Assembly (NCBI GenBank): GCA_005877655.1
Contig: VBOC01000112.1
Coordinates: 1 to 16,675 of the forward strand
Length of the DNA: 16,675 nucleotides
Direction of reading: 5' to 3'
Origin: Ignavibacteria bacterium
GTDB taxonomy: Bacteria > Bacteroidota > Ignavibacteria > UBA10030 > SZUA-254
In this document: piece by piece, positions 7,797 to 13,835 of the stretch
How positions within the stretch are numbered: position 1 is the first letter of the stretch
Layout: each line of letters starts with the position of its first letter
The notes under the pieces: generated by a model
Seen by the model: the letters and a program-made list of their open reading frames with translations, nothing else
Told to the model about the DNA's origin: nothing
The model's database searches: none
Made by a program: the position numbers and the translations under genes

Positions 7797-8515
7797 GCCC
7801 TCCCATCGATCCGCCAGAGGGCATCTTTCACATAGGGCCAGATGACGTAGCGAAAACCGAAAATGTCGTTTTCGTTCAGACCGGAGATTTTGCTCGCCAT
7901 CGCGATGGCCTTGTTGTTCGGCATGACCAATTCAAGCGAGAGGATGTTGTTGTCTGTTCGCAGCACCCTCTCCGGGTTCTCAAGCGCAACGTCGGCCGCA
8001 CCGCTGTCGATCACCGTCCCGTAAGGGCCGGCAAGCTTCTGCAGGCGCGCCCCGCAGTTCATCGGGTACCCGACGAAGTCCGGTTCGTTCATCTCGGGTA
8101 TGAACGTCTCAGGATCAATCCGGACGACTTCCCCGAGCGAGATACCGATGCCGAATCCCGACGGCGAGGGAAAGCGCAACTGCTGTGCGATATACCAGTA
8201 GCGCTTATGAATCTCAAACGCCGCGGCCAGCGCCCAGTGCAGCGCCTCGGCCCGGGAGCCGTGGTCCTTCACCTCCCAGATCAGCACAAACCCGTCCCCA
8301 AGAAATTTATGGAACGTGTGCTTGTAAAAAAATGCGAGCTGGATGACGCGGTCGTAGACCACTTCGATCACCCGCGTGATTTCGGAGGCCGAGGAAGTGA
8401 GCGACCATTGCGCGAACCCGCGCAAGTCGGCGTACACCGCTACCACATCGAGCTTTTCGCCGTGGATGAAAGAGCGCCGCTCGGTGAGGGTCAGGGTATT
8501 CGTCTTGAGATACAT
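7793..8515 (-). CDS. Stand-alone class III adenylate cyclase domain protein
   Basis: This 240-residue soluble protein holds a single class III nucleotidyl cyclase domain. All six key positions are present with family spacing: metal ligands D30 (VYADLRGF) and D74 (KFLGDGF), purine-reading K70 and D146 (PDFVGYPMN), and transition-state residues N153 and R157 (MNCGARL). The K/D pair points to ATP rather than GTP, so cAMP is the expected product. FGIGISLGEV (121-130) is the conserved glycine-rich strand. There is no membrane or sensor domain, so it must form a homodimer and take its signal from elsewhere. The start is ATG at 8515, 24 bp after the YciO-type gene stop, without a visible Shine-Dalgarno sequence. 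The stop overlaps the 64-residue gene. No cAMP receptor is in view. Confidence 0.86.
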   Translation of the reverse strand: MYLKTNTLTLTERRSFIHGEKLDVVAVYADLRGFAQWSLTSSASEITRVIEVVYDRVIQLAFFYKHTFHKFLGDGFVLIWEVKDHGSRAEALHWALAAAFEIHKRYWYIAQQLRFPSPSGFGIGISLGEVVRIDPETFIPEMNEPDFVGYPMNCGARLQKLAGPYGTVIDSGAADVALENPERVLRTDNNILSLELVMPNNKAIAMASKISGLNENDIFGFRYVIWPYVKDALWRIDGRA

Positions 8516-8539
8516 CAGAGTGTGCGAAGAAAGTATCGC

Positions 8540-9160
8540 TTAGGCGGCGATCAGCATGCTCACATCGCCCGCGCCCTGCCTGACGACGACCGGCTGCTCC
8601 TCGGTCAGATCGAGGATCGTCGAAGGCTCGAGCAGGCTGTTTCCCCCGTTCAGGACCAGGTCGACAACCGGTTCATACCGGCTCCGGATGATCTCGGGGT
8701 CGCTGATAATTTCTCCCCGATCATCGGCAACGCCGGCGCTGAGGAGGGGGTGGCCGAGGGCAGCGACAAGCATGAGGGATATTTTGTTCTTCGGCACGCG
8801 AATGCCCACCGCTTTTCTCCTCGAGATCACGCTCTTCGGCAATTGCTTCAATCTGCTTGCGGGCAGGATGAAAGTATACGGGCCCGGGATCAACTGTTTC
8901 ATCAGTCGAAAGGCAGCGGTTGAGACGCTCGCGTACTCGCTGATATGACTGAGATCGGAGCAAATAAAACTGAACGGTTTGGAGCGATCCTGTCGTTTAA
9001 TCTGATAAATCCTCTCTATCGCATGAGTATTATAGACGCTGCAACCGATCCCGTACACCGTATCGGTGGGATAAATGATGACACCGCCGTCGCGAAGGAC
9101 GCCTGCCGCGCGCTCGATGTGCCTCTTCTGAGGATTCTCCGGATGGACCTTCAGATGCAT
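8540..9160 (-). CDS. YciO-type Sua5/YciO/YrdC-family protein (possible L-threonylcarbamoyladenylate synthase)
   Basis: This 206-residue protein is of the YrdC fold, whose members TsaC and Sua5 make threonylcarbamoyl-AMP for the t6A37 tRNA modification. It resembles the YciO branch: HPENPQKRHIERAA (6-19), GGVIIYPTDTVYGIGC (25-40), then FRLMKQLIPGPYTFILPAS, AVGIRVPKN, LNGGNSLLEPSTILDL and VVVRQGAGDVS at the C-terminus. KRQDRSKPFSF (55-65) keeps the basic residues and the Ser of the nucleotide-binding surface that TsaC enzymes use, so activity is possible. YciO itself is not proven to be the housekeeping t6A enzyme, so I give no symbol. The ATG at 9160 has AAAGGAG six bases upstream. A good promoter lies ahead of it, making it the probable first gene of its transcript. 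Confidence 0.88.
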   Translation of the reverse strand: MHLKVHPENPQKRHIERAAGVLRDGGVIIYPTDTVYGIGCSVYNTHAIERIYQIKRQDRSKPFSFICSDLSHISEYASVSTAAFRLMKQLIPGPYTFILPASRLKQLPKSVISRRKAVGIRVPKNKISLMLVAALGHPLLSAGVADDRGEIISDPEIIRSRYEPVVDLVLNGGNSLLEPSTILDLTEEQPVVVRQGAGDVSMLIAA

Positions 9161-9209
9161 GGTAATCTCCTTTCACTGTTATAACGTTCTCCGGCAGCGA
9201 CCGGTGCCT

Positions 9210-9238
9210 ATTCTAACAAAAAATCGCGAGAAGCACAA
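9210..9238 (-). promoter_or_regulatory. Sigma70-like promoter before the YciO-type gene
   Basis: On the minus strand, TTGTGC (9238-9233) and TAGAAT (9215-9210) are 17 bases apart. The -10 box matches the consensus at five of six positions and the -35 box at three. The spacer includes a run of six T. Transcription would begin near 9203, about 40 bases before the ATG at 9160, and could serve the whole run down to purC. If the host uses Bacteroidota-type promoters, this match would mean less. Confidence 0.45.
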
Positions 9239-9297
9239 ACATGTGGAGTACCCCGGATTTAACTCATTCCATCCCGTCCCGTCTTGTACAGCAGGGG

Positions 9298-10815
9298 CTA
9301 CCGGCTCCCGAAAATCCACTCCGGAGGGATGAGACGGTCGAGCGAATCCCGGAATTGCTCCGGGAGGATGCCCAGTCCGACCTCGTACGAGGCGTTCGTC
9401 CATCCGAAGCCCTCTCGCGTGATGTACGAAAATTTCGTGCCCACGTTTCCATACTCGGCAAAAACCTGATGTGTGCGATTGACAATATCAAATTTTTCAG
9501 GAATGGTGCCGTTGTAATTAACCGCGTTGACCGCCATCGTGTACAGCCAGCGATAGACCAATCGTTGAGCGATTGAATCCTTCCCGGCATTCAACAAACC
9601 CCGCCACACCAGCATCTGGTGCGGGGCCCAGCCGAACGGGAAATCCCACTGGCGCAAAGGATGTTCCGGAGTTATGCGGCCGCGTGATTGTTCCGTAGAG
9701 GCGGCGATCCCCCCCTGCATCTCCAAAAGAGGCAGCGCCTTTTTCATCATCTGTTCCGCCTGCTCCCCCGTAGCGAGTCCGGCCCAGAGAGGATACATGG
9801 TTGTCGCGCTCACGTAATCGCTTTGCCGGTGATGCACGAAATCGTAATCAAAAAACATACCCCTCTCCCGATTCCAGAGATACTTGTTGATTAGGTCCTT
9901 TCGCTTCTCGGCCCGCTTGTACCACCGGGCGCTTTCCTCGACCCGGCCCGGCCCGCTGACCAGCGTTCCCGAAAATTCCTTTTCGAGCGTCCGGGCGATA
10001 TCGGTCTCAATCTTGTACAGCAGCGAATTGAGATCGACTGTCACAAGATCGGCGCACCGGCCTTCAAGACGATAGCTGGCGTCGTGCCCCGATTCTCTCA
10101 TGCTCCGGTCATGTGAGAAGTAGGCGTCCAGTTCGCCGACGTCGAGCTTGCCCGACCGGTATTCCGATTCGAAGGTTTTCAACTCCTTGCCGAGTCCAGC
10201 CGCATACGAAGCGTACACCCCGTCGAAGCGTCCGGGCTCCACCTCCGGAGGAGGACCGATTCCGGCGTCATAATAGCGGCTCAGTCCCGTCGCCGTGAGC
10301 CGGAGAGGGTTCATCCAAACATCCTTGTATTCACGGACGGCCGCCAGAATTGCGCGCCGAAGCCATTCTCTGCTCGAGGATTCTTTCGGCAGTTGATCAT
10401 ACACCGCCAATGCCATGGACGTGAAAAATGGCGGCTGTGATCGGGTGAGGTAATAGGACCTGTTGGCGTTAAGAATCGCTCCGTAGCGGGTGATCTCATA
10501 GATGAAATTATCCGCCATCGATTTCGCCAGATCGATGCGTCCATCCCGCAGGAGTCCCAGCGCGATAAAATAGCTGTCCCAGCCGTACATTTCGTTGAAC
10601 CGGCCGCCGGGCACGACAAAGGGTGCGCCTTCGTATCCTCCCCCCGCGGCCCGGGGACGCATCTCCAAACTCAGTATTCCGTGCCGGCCGTCAAGACTGC
10701 GCACATAGCCCGGAGTGACTTTTTCCGGAAGGCGCACGACCTTCATCTTCCAATCCTGATGCCGGCCGGCGACCTCAACAAAGTAGCCATAGGCAAGCGT
10801 ATCCGAATACGGCAC
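9298..10815 (-). CDS. Open catalytic part of the broken trehalase (505 aa)
   Basis: After the TAG at 10954-10956 the frame is open to the natural stop. The first plausible start is GTG at 10815, within the YVYVPYSD strand. A product from here would keep PGGRF, ESGHD (catalytic Asp), CADLVTVDLNSLLYK, QWDFPFGWAP, AEYGN (catalytic Glu) and EGFGWTNAS, but lack the signal peptide, the calcium loop and the start of the catalytic domain. No Shine-Dalgarno sequence precedes it, so independent expression is doubtful. It is listed separately because gene callers will find this part alone. Confidence 0.55.
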   Translation of the reverse strand: MPYSDTLAYGYFVEVAGRHQDWKMKVVRLPEKVTPGYVRSLDGRHGILSLEMRPRAAGGGYEGAPFVVPGGRFNEMYGWDSYFIALGLLRDGRIDLAKSMADNFIYEITRYGAILNANRSYYLTRSQPPFFTSMALAVYDQLPKESSSREWLRRAILAAVREYKDVWMNPLRLTATGLSRYYDAGIGPPPEVEPGRFDGVYASYAAGLGKELKTFESEYRSGKLDVGELDAYFSHDRSMRESGHDASYRLEGRCADLVTVDLNSLLYKIETDIARTLEKEFSGTLVSGPGRVEESARWYKRAEKRKDLINKYLWNRERGMFFDYDFVHHRQSDYVSATTMYPLWAGLATGEQAEQMMKKALPLLEMQGGIAASTEQSRGRITPEHPLRQWDFPFGWAPHQMLVWRGLLNAGKDSIAQRLVYRWLYTMAVNAVNYNGTIPEKFDIVNRTHQVFAEYGNVGTKFSYITREGFGWTNASYEVGLGILPEQFRDSLDRLIPPEWIFGSR

Positions 10816-11287
10816 GTAGACGTAGCGGAAGCCGTCAATTGTGACACTCTTCTCGTCGATGAAAATTTTCGCCAGTCCCTGCTCGTCGACCCGCCTCGTC
10901 AGCCGGGCCCAGTACAGTTCCCGGATCGATCGTGAAATCCGGTTTACGGGGAGCTAAGAGCGTCGGCCGGGAAGGAGCTCGAGGGTGTCCAGGCGATTCT
11001 CCTGTGCGCGAGAGGAAATAGGTGCCCGAGACTTCAAACCGCTGCTTATCGGATGTCACGATCCAAAAGCGCTTGTCGCCGCGGGGGCTGCCGGGAAGGT
11101 GCGGGTCATCGATCGTGATTTTCTTGTCGCCGTCAGTGTCTTCATCTTCAAGAAGGGAGTCGAGCGTTTCGCCGACGATGACGCGGATCGGATGCCACGG
11201 CGGTTGGGCATGGGCGGATGTTCCGGGGACAATGAAAAGCGTCGTGAGGACGGCGCCTCCAAAGCGCACGGCGTATCGGGGGCTCAT
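9298..11287 (-). pseudogene. Secreted GH37 trehalase, neutral (Nth1-like) type, broken by a frameshift and a TAG
   Basis: Trehalase splits trehalose into two glucoses. The 5' frame starts at ATG 11287, overlapping the upstream stop as ATGA. It gives a signal peptide (GGAVLTTLFIVPGTSAHA), an EF-hand-like loop DTDGDKKITIDD, and FEVSGTYFLS to about 11009. The homologous reading then continues one base out of frame at 11007 (AQENRLDTLELLPGRRS), hits TAG at 10954-10956, and resumes as LPVNRISRSIRELYW and the whole catalytic barrel. From the family I expect a segment like NLLQELALA between YFLS and AQEN, so the frameshift may be a deletion of about 23 bases. PGGRFNEMYGWDSY and RQWDFPFGWAPH are the two GH37 signatures. 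The yeast Nth1 family puts its acid in ESGHD and its base in AEYGN, both present. The stop is TAG. Confidence 0.85.
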
Positions 11288-13803
11288 TCCATCGCCGATA
11301 GCCGGTCGAGGAGGTATTGAACGGCAAGATCGGTCACATTCCAGAGCTGGACGTCTGAGCTGGTGGAGTAGCGGACCGGCAGCAGGCGATCCCCCTCGAT
11401 CCGGTAGCTCCACAGCTCGTTTTGCTTCAAACCCGACGCTTCCACAGCGGCGGCGGTTGCTTTGAGCGCAGCTTGAAATTCTCCCACACAGGAGACCAGC
11501 GCGGAATCTCGCAGGCTCCCCTCCTCATCGCGGGCTGCAAGGATCTGTTTCGATAAGCCGAGAAGAAAGAGGTTGACTTCCCTGCCCCACACCACGCGCG
11601 GGGAATGGTAACGATCCCTCTTGAAACTTTCCCAGATTTGGGGCGACGCATAGGCGTCGTTGGCAACCAGAGGACCCAGACCCTCAACAAACAGGCCGAC
11701 CGGATACGGGCGCCTGATTGCATCGATGAGGCGAATCACCTCGTCGGGTTGGATCTTCTTTTGGAGGATCTCCTCGGTGAATGAGCCGAGGAACAGTTCA
11801 GCCGCCGGATCGGTGTTGACAATGGGAACAGGCCTGCCCGCCGAGTCGAGCGACACCGATAAAAAATCGATTCCCCGCGAGTCGGCCCCGCTTCGCTGAA
11901 GCACGGCGTCCCAATAGCGGCGCTCAGACTCGTTGAGCCATTTGAGCTTGGCCCTGACCGCCTTCTGGACCCCCTCGGTGCCCAGATGAACCTTGAAATG
12001 CCTTCCCGCACGCTTCCAGACCGCTATGGCCGGTGCGAGCTCTCCCGGTTTCCTGAGATACCGATGTAGCGCGGTCCCGCGCAGGTTCGGAACAAGAGAA
12101 TCGACCGCTTTCGGTGTGAGCCCGAGCCCGGGAAGCTCTGTAAGAATTCGCTCCATCGACTCGAGCGCCTTCGGCACCCAGATGACGTTGACATCCATCG
12201 GAAATCGTCCGTGGCCGTACCCGGCATCGCTGTCGCGCCAGCTGGCGGATAGCCATCCCTTGTGATCGCGCCGGGGAAAGCTCACCAGATGAAGGGCATC
12301 CGGCCGGTTGACATAAGGGGCCGCCCGGTTCAGATCGAAAAGCAGATTTTGAATGAGGAGCGAGAGGCGCGTCGCTCCTCTCTGCGGCTCGGTTTCAAGG
12401 AGGAATGCCCGTTTGCGCTGAGAGGGGATATCGGCTCTCGCGAGGTATCTCGCTTCGAGCACGGGAAGCTGAAAATCATCGTCCACCATGATGTAGTTTT
12501 CTCTCACCCGTTGCAAATCCCCGACGAGCTCGCGTGCCTTCGCCAGAGTGCGTTCAGCCCTCAGGCCGGCCCCCCGGCGACGCCCGGCAAAGTAGCGCTC
12601 GATGAGCAGGTTGTACTCGCCGGCATTCTCGCGAATGGCCTGACCCCCCAGGGCCTCTTCGTGACTCACGTTTCCTTCGGGTGAAAGCTTTCGCAGCACG
12701 CTCGCGATGACATGCTCCTGCATCGAGGCCGACCAGACCGGTTCCATCATGAGAGCCGTCATCATCATGTCCCTGCCGAAGTAGGTGGCGAAATTCGGAA
12801 GCCCCGCCATCAATTTTTCCTTGTAACTCAGCAGTTCCGTGCTCCTGACCTGGCGATCAAGCCATTGAAAACGCAGACAGGACCACCGGTTCACCGTGTC
12901 GGCCTCGGACGAAAGGCCGATGCTGATGTGATCCTCGCACCTGTGCTTCTCGCGGGAGTAAAAGGAGATGAAATCCTGCGTGAATATTTCGCCGCGAGTC
13001 AACGGGGTGAGAGGCGGGGAATCGGTGGCAAGCCGCAGGGTCAATGAGAAAGGTTTTCCGCTCATAGATCGTATCGCGATTCGATCCGATTCCCGATGCA
13101 CATCCGCGAGGGTTGCGGGGACACTCACGTTGAGCGAGAGATGAGTCCTGCCGTCAACCGTCGATTGCCGGACCGATGCGATGCTCAGCGAGTCACGATG
13201 TTCGATGCGGATCGACGGGGAAAGCCGGCGCTTCAGGCCCTCCACACTGCTGGCATGCAGCAGAGCGAGTTGACGGTCTCGCTCTTTGACGGGCAGCCGT
13301 CCCAGATTCCGCACGAGGAGCTTGAGCTCTTCCTCGATGTACTCCTCGGCGCCGAACTCGTCGAGATGCCTGCGCTGGTACTGATAGTCTCTTTCCTTCC
13401 TCATCGATCCGAGAAGAAAGAGGCCGAGCTCTATGTACGGGGATTCCGCGCGTAGCTTGAACTCGATGATCCGGTCCCGGCGATCAGATGTAATCCGGGC
13501 GCCCTCCGAATCCCAGAATAGTCGTGCCGGCTTCCCTTCGGCATTCCGCGCCGTGAACGAGATCGACTCGTTTGCTGCATCCCCCCAGAGGTTGACGATT
13601 CTTCCGCTCGTGCGATTCATGACAATCTGCACGGGGTTGCCTTCCGAGTCCCTGAAGAACCGGGTGAGATAGCCCTGATACGCCGCAGTATCGTCGAGCC
13701 CCTCCTGGGGGAACTCAAGAACAGGCGGCACTTCCTGAGCCTGAGCTCCCCTCAGACAGCTGATGACGATCGCCGCAAGCGCAGCAATGTACCTCATCGG
13801 CAT
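11284..13803 (-). CDS. Large secreted six-hairpin glycosidase-like protein
   Basis: This is an exported protein of about 839 residues with signal peptide MRYIAALAAIVISCLRGAQA. I cannot name its family. The N-terminal part (to about 330) is mostly beta-rich with a charged helical insert (KERDYQYQRRHLDEF). The second half resembles (alpha/alpha)6 glycosidases of the glycogen-debranching/GH15/GH63 kind: GLPNFATYFGRDMMMTALMM (GRD at 343-345), EGNVSHEEALGG (380-383), and WLSASWRDSDAGYGHGRFPM (RDSD about 522-525), which recalls the W-x-D-S motif near their active sites. Starts at ATG 13803, ATG 13797 and GTG 13836 (overlapping the TonB gene stop) all fit; none has a strong ribosome site. Its stop overlaps the trehalase start, so a role in releasing or trimming glucosides for the trehalase is a fair inference. 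Confidence 0.6.
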   Translation of the reverse strand: MPMRYIAALAAIVISCLRGAQAQEVPPVLEFPQEGLDDTAAYQGYLTRFFRDSEGNPVQIVMNRTSGRIVNLWGDAANESISFTARNAEGKPARLFWDSEGARITSDRRDRIIEFKLRAESPYIELGLFLLGSMRKERDYQYQRRHLDEFGAEEYIEEELKLLVRNLGRLPVKERDRQLALLHASSVEGLKRRLSPSIRIEHRDSLSIASVRQSTVDGRTHLSLNVSVPATLADVHRESDRIAIRSMSGKPFSLTLRLATDSPPLTPLTRGEIFTQDFISFYSREKHRCEDHISIGLSSEADTVNRWSCLRFQWLDRQVRSTELLSYKEKLMAGLPNFATYFGRDMMMTALMMEPVWSASMQEHVIASVLRKLSPEGNVSHEEALGGQAIRENAGEYNLLIERYFAGRRRGAGLRAERTLAKARELVGDLQRVRENYIMVDDDFQLPVLEARYLARADIPSQRKRAFLLETEPQRGATRLSLLIQNLLFDLNRAAPYVNRPDALHLVSFPRRDHKGWLSASWRDSDAGYGHGRFPMDVNVIWVPKALESMERILTELPGLGLTPKAVDSLVPNLRGTALHRYLRKPGELAPAIAVWKRAGRHFKVHLGTEGVQKAVRAKLKWLNESERRYWDAVLQRSGADSRGIDFLSVSLDSAGRPVPIVNTDPAAELFLGSFTEEILQKKIQPDEVIRLIDAIRRPYPVGLFVEGLGPLVANDAYASPQIWESFKRDRYHSPRVVWGREVNLFLLGLSKQILAARDEEGSLRDSALVSCVGEFQAALKATAAAVEASGLKQNELWSYRIEGDRLLPVRYSTSSDVQLWNVTDLAVQYLLDRLSAME

Positions 13804-13835
13804 TGAGGACGGCAAGAGAGTTCGGATCGGCCTCA

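Noticed and set aside
7766..8923. Long plus-strand open frame opposite the cyclase and YciO-type genes (385 codons)
   Set aside because: It lies antisense across two well-supported genes, has no recognisable family content, and is a by-product of high-GC third positions on the real strand.
10835..11413. A 192-codon minus-strand frame as an independent gene
   Set aside because: Only its part from 11287 to about 11009 is coding, as the 5' end of the trehalase; the beginning overlaps the glycosidase-like gene and the end is the wrong frame after the shift.
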